Positions 41,039 through 51,147 of a DNA stretch of 64,000 nt are shown one piece after another; position 1 is the stretch's first letter; every line of letters begins with the position of its first letter. Source of the stretch: Vibrio sp. JPW-9-11-11 (GTDB taxonomy: Bacteria > Pseudomonadota > Gammaproteobacteria > Enterobacterales > Vibrionaceae); contig NZ_SZQJ01000004.1 of the NCBI RefSeq assembly GCF_013369335.1, positions 558,001-622,000 on the forward strand, read 5' to 3'. The position numbers were made by a program, and so were the translations under genes. The notes below the pieces were generated by a model. That model did not search any database, was not told where the DNA came from, and was given only the letters and a program-made list of their open reading frames with translations.

Positions 41039-41560
41039 ATGTCTATCATTCTAGGTATCGACCCAGGCTCACGCATCACAGGTTATGGTGTGATCAGACA
41101 AACGGGTCGTCATCTACATTATCTTGGCAGTGGCTGTATTCGAACCTCGGAGAAAGAGCTTCCCGGGCGACTCAAGCAGATCTATGCAGGCGTCTCTGAG
41201 ATCATTACCCAGTTTCAACCCGATGTCTTTGCTATTGAGCAAGTCTTTATGGCGCGCAATGCCGATTCTGCACTTAAACTTGGTCAAGCTCGTGGCAGCG
41301 CGATCGTTGCAGCAGTCAACGCAGAGTTGCCTGTGTATGAGTACGCCGCTCGCTTAATTAAACAAGCGGTGGTGGGGACCGGAGGCGCCGATAAAGAGCA
41401 AGTTCAGCATATGGTGCAAAACATGCTCAAGCTTCCGGCTAAACCGCAAGCCGACGCCGCTGATGCGCTGGGCGTTGCCATTTGTCATGCCAATACCAAC
41501 AAAACGCTAGTCGCGTTAGCGGGCAAAGCCACTAGCGCCCGTCGTGGCCGCTATCGCTAA
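41039..41560 (+). CDS. ruvC: RuvC, Holliday junction resolvase
   Basis: The 173-residue nuclease begins [18 protein letters not shown] (catalytic Asp7), continues with [26 protein letters not shown] (catalytic Glu) and ends with [13 protein letters not shown] (catalytic Asp pair). As a dimer it cuts Holliday junctions symmetrically after RuvAB branch migration. It is followed by a long perfect hairpin and then ruvA, all on one strand. Confidence 0.98.
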   Translation: MSIILGIDPGSRITGYGVIRQTGRHLHYLGSGCIRTSEKELPGRLKQIYAGVSEIITQFQPDVFAIEQVFMARNADSALKLGQARGSAIVAAVNAELPVYEYAARLIKQAVVGTGGADKEQVQHMVQNMLKLPAKPQADAADALGVAICHANTNKTLVALAGKATSARRGRYR

Positions 41561-41630
41561 CTGATCTTAAGCTATGGTTTGAATCGATATACAGCATCGT
41601 TTTTTCCTCTCAAAAATCCGCGGCAATAAG

Positions 41631-41662
41631 ATAAAGAACTGGATGTCTATCCAGTTCTTTAT
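41631..41662 (+). promoter_or_regulatory. Perfect 14-bp hairpin between ruvC and ruvA
   Basis: ATAAAGAACTGGAT and ATCCAGTTCTTTAT are exact complements around a GTCT tetraloop. It lies 70 bp after the ruvC stop and 37 bp before the ruvA GTG. There is no U-tract, so it may be an incomplete terminator or an mRNA processing/stability element separating ruvC from ruvAB. Confidence 0.6.
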
Positions 41663-41699
41663 TATCCTGTCGCAAATTCATTTCCAAAGAGAACTCACC

Positions 41700-42317
41700 G
41701 TGATCGGACGTCTACGCGGCATTCTAATTGAAAAACAACCTCCAGAACTGCTTATTGAAGTCAATGGTATCGGCTATGAAGTACAGATGCCGATGAGCTG
41801 CTTCTATGAGCTGCCCAATATTGGTGAAGAAGCTATCATCTATACTCACTTTGTGGTGCGCGAGGATGCTCAATTGTTGTATGGATTTAATACGGTCAAA
41901 GAACGCGCGTTGTTTCGTGAGGTGATTAAGGCCAATGGGGTCGGACCTAAGTTGGGGCTAGGTATTTTATCGGGCATGACGGCCAGTCAATTTGTTGCCA
42001 GTGTTGAGCGTGAAGACGTCTCTACTTTGGTTAAGTTACCGGGCGTGGGTAAGAAAACCGCAGAGCGTTTGGTGGTGGAGATGAAAGACCGCCTCAAAGG
42101 GTGGGGCGCAGGAGACCTGTTCACACCCTTTACCGATGCTGCGCCAACCGATTCCGCGCCTCAGTCAGCTCAGTCGAGTGCTGAAGAGGAGGCGGTCAGT
42201 GCCTTGTTAGCGCTCGGATACAAACCGACTCAAGCATCAAAAGTGGTTTCTCAAGTAATGACCGAAGAGATGAGCAGCGAGCATCTGATCCGCGAAGCAC
42301 TCAAATCTATGGTGTAG
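41700..42317 (+). CDS. ruvA: RuvA, Holliday junction DNA-binding subunit
   Basis: The 205-residue protein starts at GTG41700 with [31 protein letters not shown], matching the E. coli N-terminus. The frame reads back to 41643 through the hairpin and is not credible as coding there. It has two helix-hairpin-helix motifs ([25 protein letters not shown]), a Ser/Ala-rich flexible linker and domain III ([19 protein letters not shown]), which contacts RuvB. AAAGAGAA lies 7 nt upstream. It recognises four-way junctions. ruvB follows 12 nt downstream. Confidence 0.97.
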   Translation: MIGRLRGILIEKQPPELLIEVNGIGYEVQMPMSCFYELPNIGEEAIIYTHFVVREDAQLLYGFNTVKERALFREVIKANGVGPKLGLGILSGMTASQFVASVEREDVSTLVKLPGVGKKTAERLVVEMKDRLKGWGAGDLFTPFTDAAPTDSAPQSAQSSAEEEAVSALLALGYKPTQASKVVSQVMTEEMSSEHLIREALKSMV

Positions 42318-42329
42318 AAGGGTTAAACT

Positions 42330-43334
42330 ATGATTGAAGCGGATCGATTGATTGCGCCGGATAACGCGGTGTACAGAGATGAAGACGTTATTGACCGAGC
42401 AATACGCCCGAAAAAATTGGAAGACTACCAAGGTCAGGACCACGTTCGTGATCAGATGGAAATCTTTATCAAAGCGGCTCAGTTGCGAAAAGAAGCGCTC
42501 GACCACTTGTTGATTTTTGGCCCTCCAGGGCTGGGTAAAACCACCTTAGCGAACATTGTCGCGAATGAGATGGAAGTCAATATTCGCACCACTTCAGGTC
42601 CGGTACTCGAGAAAGCAGGGGATTTAGCTGCCTTGTTGACCAATCTAGAAGAGAACGATGTACTGTTTATAGATGAGATCCACCGCCTCAGTCCTATGGT
42701 TGAAGAAGTGCTGTACCCAGCGATGGAAGATTACCAACTGGATATCATGATTGGTGAAGGCCCAGCCGCACGCTCGATCAAAATCGATTTGCCCCCGTTT
42801 ACTTTAATCGGTGCCACCACCCGAGCGGGATCGTTAACGTCGCCATTGCGCGACCGTTTTGGGATTACCCAGCGGCTTGAGTACTACAAAATTCCCGATT
42901 TACAACATATTGTTCAGCGCAGTGCCGACTGTCTGGGGTTGTCTATGGAAGCGGAAGGTGCGCTAGAAGTTGCCCGCCGTGCTCGTGGAACACCGCGTAT
43001 TGCCAATAGGTTGCTGCGTCGCGTAAGAGACTATGCCGAAGTGAAAGGCAATGGTCATATTTGTGCAGAGGTAGCAGACAAAGCGCTCAACATGTTGGAT
43101 GTCGATGCTCAAGGTTTTGACTACATGGACCGTAAATTGCTCCTTGCGATTATGGAAAAGTTTGGTGGTGGTCCGGTTGGCCTCGATAATATGGCTGCAG
43201 CGATTGGTGAAGAGAAAGACACGATTGAAGACGTTCTCGAGCCTTACTTGATTCAGCAGGGTTATTTACAAAGAACGCCACGAGGTCGAATTGCAACTGA
43301 CCGGGCCTATCTTCATTTCGGAATTGAAAAATAA
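42330..43334 (+). CDS. ruvB: RuvB, Holliday junction branch-migration ATPase
   Basis: The 334-residue AAA+ motor has Walker [13 protein letters not shown], Walker [13 protein letters not shown], sensor 1 [21 protein letters not shown] (with arginine finger region) and a C-terminal winged helix ending [17 protein letters not shown]. Hexamers drive branch migration on RuvA-bound junctions. It is the last gene of the ruv cluster and ends at a clear terminator. Confidence 0.99.
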   Translation: MIEADRLIAPDNAVYRDEDVIDRAIRPKKLEDYQGQDHVRDQMEIFIKAAQLRKEALDHLLIFGPPGLGKTTLANIVANEMEVNIRTTSGPVLEKAGDLAALLTNLEENDVLFIDEIHRLSPMVEEVLYPAMEDYQLDIMIGEGPAARSIKIDLPPFTLIGATTRAGSLTSPLRDRFGITQRLEYYKIPDLQHIVQRSADCLGLSMEAEGALEVARRARGTPRIANRLLRRVRDYAEVKGNGHICAEVADKALNMLDVDAQGFDYMDRKLLLAIMEKFGGGPVGLDNMAAAIGEEKDTIEDVLEPYLIQQGYLQRTPRGRIATDRAYLHFGIEK

Positions 43335-43342
43335 GTTTGCAC

Positions 43343-43370
43343 AAGCCAGCGCTGATACGCTGGCTTTTTA
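43343..43370 (+). terminator. Terminator of ruvB
   Basis: AAGCCAGCG and CGCTGGCTT pair around CTGATA and are followed by TTTA, 8 bp past the stop. Confidence 0.92.
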
Positions 43371-43373
43371 TTT

Positions 43374-43389
43374 TGTGATTTACATCACA
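43374..43389. promoter_or_regulatory. Perfect CRP-cAMP consensus site upstream of cydA
   Basis: TGTGATTTACATCACA carries both conserved half-sites with a 6-bp spacer. It lies just past the ruvB terminator and about 400 bp before cydA, in the 457-bp cyd regulatory region. Confidence 0.7.
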
Positions 43390-43514
43390 TTGGATCAAAT
43401 ATTTTCTCTCCATGTTACGTAGCGTGATTGAGTGACTTGTTAACTGCTTGTTTTGCATAAATAGTAACTGCAGACCTGGCGTAACCAGGCATTAACAAGC
43501 TACCCTTTTTGCAT

Positions 43515-43578
43515 TTGATGTAGATCAATGTGATGCTTTTATGACCAAGAATGCCGCACAAAACTTGATGTAAATCAA
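43515..43578. promoter_or_regulatory. Two perfect FNR sites upstream of cydABX
   Basis: TTGATGTAGATCAA (43515-43528) and TTGATGTAAATCAA (43565-43578) both match TTGAT-N4-ATCAA exactly, with centres 50 bp apart. In E. coli, FNR represses and ArcA activates cydAB according to oxygen; the sites fit such control. The cydA start is about 215 bp further on. Confidence 0.88.
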
Positions 43579-43791
43579 AGCGGACTCTGGCTATAAACCT
43601 TTTGAAACATTCACATTTTAGCAGTAATATTAGTTGCAGCTATATTAGCTCTTGCTTAACAATTAACTAACCGTTACGGTACATTTTTGCAACAATAGGC
43701 CTAATGATGGCAACAGTGATTGGTTTTGTTTAACACTGACTAACAATGCATTAATGTCGAAAGTGTCTTCAGCCGACACATAGGAGTAAAC

Positions 43792-45378
43792 ATGATTGAC
43801 GTAGTTGATCTGTCGCGGTTGCAATTTGCACTGACAGCGATGTATCACTTCCTCTTCGTACCTTTGACTCTAGGTATGGCATTCCTGCTTGCCATCATGG
43901 AATCTCTGTACGTAATGACGGACAAGCAAATCTATAAGGACATGACCAAGTTCTGGGGTAAGTTGTTCGGGATTAACTTTGCGCTTGGTGTGGCAACAGG
44001 CCTTACCATGGAATTCCAGTTCGGAACTAACTGGTCATATTACTCGCATTATGTTGGTGACATTTTTGGTGCGCCGCTCGCGATTGAAGCTCTGGTCGCT
44101 TTCTTTTTGGAATCCACTTTTGTCGGGCTATTCTTCTTTGGCTGGGATCGCTTAACAAAACGCCAACACCTTGCGGTCACTTGGTTGGTTGCTTTAGGGT
44201 CAAACTTTTCTGCGCTATGGATCTTAGTCGCAAATGGTTGGATGCAAAACCCAGTTGGCGCTGAGTTTAACTTCGAAACCATGCGAATGGAGATGGTCAG
44301 TTTTGCGGAAGTGGTGCTCAACCCAGTGGCTCAGGTGAAGTTTGTTCATACTGTAGCGTCTGGTTACACCACAGGTGCAATGTTTATTCTAGGCATCAGT
44401 TCTTACTACCTACTTAAAGGTCGTGACATCGCCTTTGCGCGCCGCTCTTTCGCCATCGCTGCCTCTTTCGGTATGGCTTCGATCCTGTCGGTTATTGTCC
44501 TAGGTGACGAGTCGGGTTACGAGCTTGGTGAAGTACAGAAAGTCAAGTTGGCGGCGGTTGAAGCTGAGTGGCACACAGAGCCAGCGCCTGCCGCTTTCAC
44601 AGTTTTTGGTTTACCAAACCAAGACACCATGCACACTGACTATGCAATCAAGATCCCTTATGTCATGGGCATCATTGCAACTCGTTCATTTGACGAGCAA
44701 GTGACCGGTCTTCGTGATCTACGTGATCAGCATGTCGATCGTATCCGCACCGGTATGTACGCTTACGAACTGCTGGAGAAACTGCGAGCAGGTGATAAGT
44801 CTGAAGCCAATATGGCTGAGTTTGAAGAGGTTAAAGGCGATTTAGGTTACGGTTTGTTGCTTAAGCGCTATACCGAAAACGTTGTCGATGCGACGGAAGA
44901 ACAAATTCAAGCGGCGGCGGATGATTCGATCCCGACCGTTTGGCCGCTGTTCTGGTCATTTAGAATCATGGTAGCGTGTGGCTTCATTATGTTATTCGTA
45001 TTTGGTGCAGCGTTCGTTCAAACGTGCCGACAGAAGATCGAGCAAAAACGTTGGATTCTACGTGCAGCTCTACTGAGCATTCCACTGCCTTGGATCGCGG
45101 TAGAAGCGGGTTGGTTTGTCGCAGAGTTTGGGCGTCAGCCATGGGCTGTTGGTGAAATTCTTCCGGTTCATGTAGCGGCATCAGCCCTAACAGCTGCTGA
45201 AATATGGACTTCATTATTCGCCATTCTTGCTCTTTACACTGTGTTCTTGATTGCTGAAGTTTACTTGATGGTGAAGTTCGCCCGCAAAGGACCGAGCAGT
45301 CTGAAAACCGGCCGTTACCACTTTGAGCAAAATCCACAAACAGTGGAAGACAAAGTCAGTCGCCAAGTAGAAGCTTAA
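43792..45378 (+). CDS. cydA: Cytochrome bd ubiquinol oxidase subunit I
   Basis: The 528-residue protein has nine or so membrane helices and the subunit I landmarks: [22 protein letters not shown] with the high-spin haem-ligand His, [50 protein letters not shown] (His and Met region of haem b558), a long periplasmic Q-loop, and [14 protein letters not shown]. Length fits the long-Q-loop E. coli type (522). The bd oxidase reduces oxygen with high affinity without proton pumping. cydB starts 15 nt later. Confidence 0.98.
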   Translation: MIDVVDLSRLQFALTAMYHFLFVPLTLGMAFLLAIMESLYVMTDKQIYKDMTKFWGKLFGINFALGVATGLTMEFQFGTNWSYYSHYVGDIFGAPLAIEALVAFFLESTFVGLFFFGWDRLTKRQHLAVTWLVALGSNFSALWILVANGWMQNPVGAEFNFETMRMEMVSFAEVVLNPVAQVKFVHTVASGYTTGAMFILGISSYYLLKGRDIAFARRSFAIAASFGMASILSVIVLGDESGYELGEVQKVKLAAVEAEWHTEPAPAAFTVFGLPNQDTMHTDYAIKIPYVMGIIATRSFDEQVTGLRDLRDQHVDRIRTGMYAYELLEKLRAGDKSEANMAEFEEVKGDLGYGLLLKRYTENVVDATEEQIQAAADDSIPTVWPLFWSFRIMVACGFIMLFVFGAAFVQTCRQKIEQKRWILRAALLSIPLPWIAVEAGWFVAEFGRQPWAVGEILPVHVAASALTAAEIWTSLFAILALYTVFLIAEVYLMVKFARKGPSSLKTGRYHFEQNPQTVEDKVSRQVEA

Positions 45379-45393
45379 GGCAAGGAGAGACAA

Positions 45394-46530
45394 ATGTTTG
45401 ATTACGAAATCTTGCGACTTATCTGGTGGGTGCTGATTGGTGTCCTGCTCGTGGGCTTCGCGATTACCGATGGTTTTGATATGGGTGTTGGCGCGCTTGT
45501 GCCTGTTATCGGCAAAAACGATAACGAACGTCGTGTCATGATTAACTCGATTGCGCCGCACTGGGATGGTAACCAAGTATGGCTTATCACCGCGGGTGGA
45601 GCTTTATTTGCGGCTTGGCCTTTGGTCTACGCCACATCGTTTTCTGGCTTTTATCTGGCGATGATCGTGACGCTTGCGGCGTTATGGCTACGTCCTATTG
45701 GCTTGGACTACCGCTCCAAAATCGAAGATCCAAAATGGCGTCAAACTTGGGATATTTGTATATCCATCAGTGGTTTTGTTCCGCCGATCATTTTTGGTGT
45801 TGCCTTTGGTAACTTACTGCAAGGGGTGCCATTCCAGTTAAGCGAGTTCTTAATGCCAACGTATCACGGTTCGTTCTTTGGTCTGCTCAACCCATTTGCA
45901 CTACTGTGTGGTTTAGTGAGCTTGTTTATGATCCTGATGCAAGGGGCAACATGGCTACAGATGAAAACCACAGCAGATGTGCATAATCGAGCACGCAATG
46001 TGGCGCAGCTTACAGGCCTTCTGACCGTCGCCGCATTCGTTGCAGCGGGTTTTTGGGTGCAAGGTATGGAAGGTTACGTCATCACGTCGGTAATGGATGG
46101 CAACGCGGCTTCGAATCCTCTAAATAAAGAGGTGGTTCGAGAAGTCGGCGCGTGGATGAACAACTTCGAAACCTACCCATTAATGTGGACTGCCCCTGTA
46201 CTGGGCGTTGTGATGCCGCTGCTCGCTGTATTAGCGTCGCGTTTAGAGAAAGGCGGTATTGCGTTTCTGGCGTCGAGTTTGGGTAACGCTGGGGTGATCT
46301 TTACTGCAGGTTTAGCCATGTTCCCGTTCATCATGCCTTCGGATTTGATGCCTAACCATAGCTTGACCATGTGGGATGCCACTTCGTCTGAGTTGACGCT
46401 GAACCTGATGACGGCGGTGGCATTTGTGATGGTTCCGGTGATTCTTGGCTACACAACGTGGACCTACTACAAAATGTTTGGTCGTTTGGACGAGAAGTTC
46501 ATCGAAGATAACAAAAACTCACTTTACTAA
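45394..46530 (+). CDS. cydB: Cytochrome bd ubiquinol oxidase subunit II
   Basis: The 378-residue membrane protein has the subunit II start LIWWVLIGVLLVGFAITDGFDMGVG, INSIAPHWDGNQVWLITAGGALFAAWPLVYA and GLDYRSK, then eight membrane helices (E. coli CydB has 379 residues). It completes the CydA haem core. AAGGAGA precedes ATG45394, and cydX follows 12 nt after its stop. Confidence 0.98.
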   Translation: MFDYEILRLIWWVLIGVLLVGFAITDGFDMGVGALVPVIGKNDNERRVMINSIAPHWDGNQVWLITAGGALFAAWPLVYATSFSGFYLAMIVTLAALWLRPIGLDYRSKIEDPKWRQTWDICISISGFVPPIIFGVAFGNLLQGVPFQLSEFLMPTYHGSFFGLLNPFALLCGLVSLFMILMQGATWLQMKTTADVHNRARNVAQLTGLLTVAAFVAAGFWVQGMEGYVITSVMDGNAASNPLNKEVVREVGAWMNNFETYPLMWTAPVLGVVMPLLAVLASRLEKGGIAFLASSLGNAGVIFTAGLAMFPFIMPSDLMPNHSLTMWDATSSELTLNLMTAVAFVMVPVILGYTTWTYYKMFGRLDEKFIEDNKNSLY

Positions 46531-46542
46531 GGAGCTATTAGT

Positions 46543-46650
46543 ATGTGGTATTTCGCTTGGATTCTAGGTGTACTACTTGCCTGTGCATTCGGCATCATTA
46601 ACGCTCTTTGGTTAGAGCATTCAGAAATGATGGATAAAGACAGTGAGTAA
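46543..46650 (+). CDS. cydX: CydX, small subunit of cytochrome bd
   Basis: The 35-residue single-helix protein MWYFAWILGVLLACAFGIIN...LWLEHSE matches the CydX family (37 aa in E. coli), which stabilises the bd-I haems. AAGGAGC lies 9 nt upstream of ATG46543. Its last 8 nt overlap the GTG start of ybgE. It is easily missed by gene callers because of its size. Confidence 0.96.
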   Translation: MWYFAWILGVLLACAFGIINALWLEHSEMMDKDSE

Positions 46651-46945
46651 TCTTGCTCACCAGGTGGCGAGATTACACGCCCCTGTCGATAGAGCTCTTT
46701 GGCGGGCTCTATCGTTACTACTGGGTTTTTACCATGTCGCGATGGTGATGTGGGATCCTGAGCTTTACTCAGCATCTATCGGCGGCTTTAATGCGCTGGT
46801 GGCACCGTTACTAATCTGGGCCATTTGCTCAAGTATGGTGTTTGGGGTTGGTTTTAAGCCTCGTCATTGGGTGTGGCAAGTTTGGTATAGTCCTTACTGT
46901 AGTTTGAGTATTCTTGGCTATCTTACGGTGCTGCGTTTGTTCTAA
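46643..46945 (+). CDS. ybgE: YbgE, cyd-operon membrane protein
   Basis: The 100-residue protein has three hydrophobic helices and the family blocks RALWRALSLLLGFYHVAMVMWDPELY, LLIWAICSSMVFGVGFKPRHWVWQV and a short C-terminal helix. It begins at GTG46643 inside cydX (8-nt overlap), suggesting translational coupling. YbgE is regularly found after cydABX; its function is not known. Confidence 0.9.
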   Translation: MSNLAHQVARLHAPVDRALWRALSLLLGFYHVAMVMWDPELYSASIGGFNALVAPLLIWAICSSMVFGVGFKPRHWVWQVWYSPYCSLSILGYLTVLRLF

Positions 46946-46974
46946 ATTTGAGCACCATGGTAAACCAGTTGTAT

Positions 46975-47014
46975 AAAAAAAGCGCATCACTCTAGCGAGT
47001 GGGCGCTTTTTTTT
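46975..47014 (+). terminator. Terminator of the cydABX-ybgE operon
   Basis: An outer stem AAAAAAGCGC/GCGCTTTTTT and inner stem ACTC/GAGT around TAGC give a bipartite hairpin ending in a T-run. Confidence 0.9.
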
Positions 47015-47107
47015 GTTTCAAGCTTTGAATTCACCGATTTACCCTTGCATTGGGGGTGACGACTTGCGTTATAGTATCCAATCAAATAGTTAGAGGTGGG
47101 TAACAAG

Positions 47108-47527
47108 GTGGAGCAAGATAAGCCGATATTTGAGTGGCCGGTAACCGTTTATTATGAAGATACCGATGCGGGTGGAGTTGTCTATCACTCAAATTATCTC
47201 AAGTTCTTTGAAAGAGCGAGAACCGAGCTGCTTCGCACAATTGGTGTGTCCCAGCAAACCTTGCTGGAACAAAACCTAGGTTTTGTAGTCCGACACATGG
47301 ATATTGATTTTCTACAAGGTGCGCGTCTTGATGACCATCTGACTGTCACCACTCAAATCGCTGACCTTAAAAAAGCCTCGCTGGTGTTCTGTCAGGAGAT
47401 CGTTAATCCTGACGGTAGGACATTGTGTAAAGCAATGGTTAAGGTAGCATGTATCGATAATAAGAAAATGAGGCCAAAGCCAATGCCTCAATCAATCGTA
47501 ATGGAGTTAACTCAAAGTGACCGCTGA
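47108..47527 (+). CDS. ybgC: YbgC, acyl-CoA thioesterase of the Tol-Pal operon
   Basis: The 139-residue hot-dog-fold protein has the active-site segment [29 protein letters not shown] (catalytic Asp) and [16 protein letters not shown]. YbgC thioesterases hydrolyse acyl-CoA and associate with phospholipid synthesis proteins. I choose GTG47108, 8 nt after AGGTGG; a GTG at 47096 has no room for a ribosome-binding site. It is the first gene of ybgC-tolQRAB-pal-cpoB; tolQ starts inside its last 11 nt. Confidence 0.95.
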   Translation: MEQDKPIFEWPVTVYYEDTDAGGVVYHSNYLKFFERARTELLRTIGVSQQTLLEQNLGFVVRHMDIDFLQGARLDDHLTVTTQIADLKKASLVFCQEIVNPDGRTLCKAMVKVACIDNKKMRPKPMPQSIVMELTQSDR

Positions 47528-48215
47528 TATTTCGATGCTCGATCTGTTTTTACAAGCTAGTTTGCTGGTAAAAATGGTGATGTTGATCCTGTTGGGCATG
47601 TCGATCGTTTCTTGGGCAATGATCATCAAACGCAGTAAAGTACTGTCGCAAGCGGGTAAAGAGGCGGAAAGCTTCGAAGATAAGTTCTGGTCAGGAACCG
47701 ATTTATCGGTACTCTACCAAAGTGCCAAAAAGCGTAAAGATGAGTTAGCAGGCACTGAAGAGATCTTTTATTCAGGTTTTACAGAGTTTGCTCGTTTACG
47801 TAAATCTAATGCAGGCTCGCCAGATTTTATTATGGAAGGAACGGGACGTGCGATGCGCGTCGCGGTTGCTCGTGAAGTCGACGAACTTGAAACCAACCTG
47901 CCATTCCTAGCCACCGTTGGTTCTATTAGTCCTTACATTGGCCTTTTTGGTACGGTGTGGGGCATCATGCATGCCTTTATTGCGCTTGGTGAAGTGAAAC
48001 AAGCGACCCTTGCAATGGTTGCTCCGGGTATCGCCGAAGCCTTGGTGGCGACGGCTATGGGCTTGTTCGCGGCGATCCCAGCGGTGATGGCCTACAACCG
48101 ATTAAGCAACAAAGTGGGCAAGCTAGAACACAACTACGCGACATTTTCAGAAGAGTTCCACAGCATTTTGCACCGCCAAGCAATGGCTGGGCGTGATACC
48201 GTGCATAAGGATTAG
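47517..48215 (+). CDS. tolQ: TolQ, inner-membrane motor subunit of Tol-Pal
   Basis: The 232-residue protein starts at GTG47517, as the E. coli gene does, overlapping ybgC by 11 nt. It has three membrane helices (about 15-38, 138-160 and 172-195) and the MotA/TolQ/ExbB block [26 protein letters not shown]...[34 protein letters not shown]. With TolR it uses the proton gradient to energise TolA for outer-membrane invagination at division. Confidence 0.98.
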   Translation: MTADISMLDLFLQASLLVKMVMLILLGMSIVSWAMIIKRSKVLSQAGKEAESFEDKFWSGTDLSVLYQSAKKRKDELAGTEEIFYSGFTEFARLRKSNAGSPDFIMEGTGRAMRVAVAREVDELETNLPFLATVGSISPYIGLFGTVWGIMHAFIALGEVKQATLAMVAPGIAEALVATAMGLFAAIPAVMAYNRLSNKVGKLEHNYATFSEEFHSILHRQAMAGRDTVHKD

Positions 48216-48220
48216 TCGCA

Positions 48221-48664
48221 ATGGCTGGCTACCAACCGAAAAAACGCAAAATGACCGCAGAAATCAACGTTGTGCCATACATAGACGTTATGTTGGTGCT
48301 GCTGATCATTTTTATGGTGACGTCACCTTTTGTTACTCAAGGAGTGGATGTCGAATTGCCTAAAACCGCAACGGCTAAGCCCGCTTCTGAGCTGGCCGGT
48401 GATAGTGATGCGAGCTTTATCATCGTGGAAATTGATAGAGAGGGCAACTTAGGCTTAAGCGTCAATGATGAAGAGGTGACACGCGGTATTTCACTACAAG
48501 ACGTGATTGTGCGCGTTAAAGCAGAGCTGTCATTAAAGCCCAACTCTCCAGTGGCGGTAGGCGGCGATGCGGCAACGCCGTATGCAGATGTGGTGTTAGT
48601 TTTGGATGAACTGAGTCGTGCTGGCATACCCAAAGTGGGTTTGTTGACGGACATTAAGGAATAA
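48221..48664 (+). CDS. tolR: TolR, motor subunit of Tol-Pal
   Basis: The 147-residue protein has a basic N-terminus, one membrane helix with the functional Asp (EINVVPYIDVMLVLLIIFMVTSPFVTQGVDVELP) and a periplasmic domain ending SRAGIPKVGLLTD. It pairs with TolQ in the proton-driven motor. It lies 5 nt after tolQ and 12 nt before tolA. Confidence 0.98.
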   Translation: MAGYQPKKRKMTAEINVVPYIDVMLVLLIIFMVTSPFVTQGVDVELPKTATAKPASELAGDSDASFIIVEIDREGNLGLSVNDEEVTRGISLQDVIVRVKAELSLKPNSPVAVGGDAATPYADVVLVLDELSRAGIPKVGLLTDIKE

Positions 48665-48676
48665 CGTTCGCTATTC

Positions 48677-49747
48677 ATGAAAGAGAAAAAGATCAGAAAA
48701 GGTAGCGACTACAAGAAGCCGATATTTATCTCGGCGAGTTTGCACGCGTTATTGATCGTGACCCTGATATGGGGCGCAGATTTTACGATGTCGAAACCAG
48801 AGCCGAGTGGGCGAATGGTGCAGGCCGTCGTGATCGATCCTGCCTTAGTCAAACAGCAAGCGCAGCAGATACGCAGTCAACGCGAAGCCGCGGCAAAAAA
48901 AGAACAGGAGCGTCTCGACAAGCTTCGCCGTGAAAGCGAGCAGCTTGAGAAAAATCGCAAAGCGGAAGAAGAGCGTATTCGCAAGTTAAAAGAGCAGCAA
49001 GCGAAAGAAGCGAAAGCAGCTCGCGAAGCTGAGAAACGTCGCATTGCTAAAGAGAAAGAACGCAAAGCAGAAGAGCAGCGTGCCAAGAAAGAGAAAGAGC
49101 GCGTCGCCAAGCTAGAACAAGAGCGTAAAGCGAAAGAGCAGGCGATCAAGAAAGCTGAGCAAGAACGTTTAGCGAAAGAAGCGGCGATTGCCAAAGCAGA
49201 GCAGGAACGTATCGAGCGAGAGAAAGCAGCCAAAGCGGCTGAAGAGAAAGCTCGACGCGAGCGCGAAGCAGCAGAAAAAGCTGAGCAAGAGCGCATAGCG
49301 AAAGAGAAGGCAGCAAAAGAAGCGGCGGAGAAAGCGCGTAAAGAGAAAGAGCGCTTAGAGCGACTGGAACGAGAACGTAAAGAGCAAGAAGCAGCACTGA
49401 ACGATATCTTTGCGGGCCTTGAGTCTGAAGCGGAAGCGAATACTTCAGCGCGTTCAAGTCATGTTGCCAGCGAAGCGGATCGGTACGGTGCTATCTACAC
49501 GCAACTGATTCAGCAAAATTTGTTGTTGGAGGACGCGTTTAGGGGAAAGTCTTGTCGAGTTAACCTGCGTCTGATCCCGACAGGAGCGGACGCAATTTTA
49601 GGTAACCTGTCGGTTCTTGGTGGAGACAGCCGTCTATGTGCTGCAACCAAACGAGCCGTGGCACAGGTAAACAGTTTTCCATTGCCTAAAGACCCTGCTG
49701 TTGTCGATAAAGTAAAGAATATCAATTTAACCGTAGTACCTGAGTAA
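48677..49747 (+). CDS. tolA: TolA, periplasm-spanning link protein
   Basis: The 356-residue protein has an N-terminal membrane helix (about 15-35, containing the SHLS-like ASLHALL segment), a long domain II (about 60-245) almost wholly of Lys, Glu, Ala, Arg and Gln heptads forming a helix or coiled coil, and a C-terminal domain III (about 260-356) with two Cys (SCRVNL, LCAAT) that contacts TolB/Pal. It is shorter than E. coli TolA (421) because domain II is shorter. The repetitive codons produce long antisense frames that should be ignored. Confidence 0.96.
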   Translation: MKEKKIRKGSDYKKPIFISASLHALLIVTLIWGADFTMSKPEPSGRMVQAVVIDPALVKQQAQQIRSQREAAAKKEQERLDKLRRESEQLEKNRKAEEERIRKLKEQQAKEAKAAREAEKRRIAKEKERKAEEQRAKKEKERVAKLEQERKAKEQAIKKAEQERLAKEAAIAKAEQERIEREKAAKAAEEKARREREAAEKAEQERIAKEKAAKEAAEKARKEKERLERLERERKEQEAALNDIFAGLESEAEANTSARSSHVASEADRYGAIYTQLIQQNLLLEDAFRGKSCRVNLRLIPTGADAILGNLSVLGGDSRLCAATKRAVAQVNSFPLPKDPAVVDKVKNINLTVVPE

Positions 49748-49760
49748 TAAGGAAAAGCTT

Positions 49761-51113
49761 GTGTTAAAGCGAATAGTAATAGGATGTATGCTCACCGTGA
49801 TGAGCGCGTTTCAAGTAGCCAACGCGGCACTGGAACTTGTCATTACTGATGGTATCGATTCGGCTCGTCCAATCGCTATTGTGCCATTTAAATGGGAAGG
49901 GCCAGGGAAGCTACCGCAAGATGTGTCTGCCGTTATTGCATCAGATCTGCAACGTAGTGGTAAGTTTAGTCCGGTTGCGACCAGCAAGATGCCGCAAACC
50001 CCTTACAGTGAGACCGAAGTCGATTTTAACGCATGGACAGGGCTAGGGGTCGACGCACTCGTAACGGGCTCTATTTCACAAAACGCAGAGGGTAACTACG
50101 TCATCAACTATCAGTTGGTTGATGTTGTGCGCGGCCAGTTGACTCAAGGTCAAAGCAAGGCACTGAGTGACGATGGGCAACTGGTGCTATCGAAAGACCA
50201 TGTTCTGTTTAATAAACGAGCGACTGTCCCTGGTAAACGAATGCGTGAGTACGCGCACCGTATTTCAGATTTGGTATATGAAGCTTTAACCGGTGAGAAG
50301 GGTGCATTTTTGACGCGCATTGCTTATGTAGTGGTCAATGATAAAGACACGTTCCCATACCAATTACGCGTTGCTGACTATGACGGTTATAACGAACGTT
50401 TGGTTTTGCGTTCTAAGCAGCCGCTAATGTCTCCTGCTTGGTCACCAGATGGCCAACAACTTGCCTATGTGAGCTTCCAAAACGGTCAAGCCGAAATCTT
50501 CTTGATGAATATCTATACGGGCGAACGCGAGAAGGTGACGTCATACCCACGTCATAATGGCGCGCCAAGATTCTCTCCCGATGGCAGCAAGCTGGCCTTG
50601 GTGCTATCGAAAACCGGTAGCCTGCAGGTTTATACGCTGGATTTAACCAGTAGAAAACTGACCCAAATAACCCGTGGTAGATCGAATAATACTGAACCGT
50701 TTTGGCATCCAGATGGTAAATCTCTAATTTTTACCTCCGATCGGGGTGGAAAACCTCAGATTTATCAAGTAGATTTGGCAAGCGGTTCGACAAATCGCCT
50801 AACATGGCAGGGTAGCCAAAACTTAGGTGGTCAGATTACGCCCGATGGCCGTTTTCTCGTCATGGTTAATCGTAGCAACTCAGGTTTCAATCTCGCTAAG
50901 TTAGATCTTGAAACCGGGGCGATGCAGACATTGACCAAAACATTGTTAGACGAGTCGCCGAGTATTGCACCGAATGGTGGTATGGTCATCTACAGTTCGA
51001 TCTACAACAAAACGAATGTCTTATCGATGGTGTCTATCGATGGGCGCTTTAAAGCAAGATTACCGGCAACAAATGGTCGAGTTCGTGCTCCTGCATGGTC
51101 ACCGTTTTTGTAG
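49761..51113 (+). CDS. tolB: TolB, periplasmic beta-propeller of Tol-Pal
   Basis: The 450-residue precursor starts at GTG49761 (AAGGAAAA upstream) with a signal peptide cut after VANA. It has an N-terminal alpha/beta domain ([21 protein letters not shown]) and a six-bladed propeller whose blades repeat [48 protein letters not shown] and APAWSPF. It binds Pal and TolA. pal follows 34 nt later. Confidence 0.98.
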   Translation: MLKRIVIGCMLTVMSAFQVANAALELVITDGIDSARPIAIVPFKWEGPGKLPQDVSAVIASDLQRSGKFSPVATSKMPQTPYSETEVDFNAWTGLGVDALVTGSISQNAEGNYVINYQLVDVVRGQLTQGQSKALSDDGQLVLSKDHVLFNKRATVPGKRMREYAHRISDLVYEALTGEKGAFLTRIAYVVVNDKDTFPYQLRVADYDGYNERLVLRSKQPLMSPAWSPDGQQLAYVSFQNGQAEIFLMNIYTGEREKVTSYPRHNGAPRFSPDGSKLALVLSKTGSLQVYTLDLTSRKLTQITRGRSNNTEPFWHPDGKSLIFTSDRGGKPQIYQVDLASGSTNRLTWQGSQNLGGQITPDGRFLVMVNRSNSGFNLAKLDLETGAMQTLTKTLLDESPSIAPNGGMVIYSSIYNKTNVLSMVSIDGRFKARLPATNGRVRAPAWSPFL

Positions 51114-51147
51114 CAAGTAAGTATCAATAACAAAGGAAACGATAACA

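Noticed and set aside
41643..41699. Extended N-terminus for RuvA
   Set aside because: The extension would translate through the 14-bp hairpin; GTG41700 gives the conserved MIGRLRG start.
48877..49457. 139- and 103-codon antisense frames in tolA
   Set aside because: The Lys/Glu/Ala repeats of TolA give long open Ser/Phe/Leu frames on the opposite strand; known artefact.
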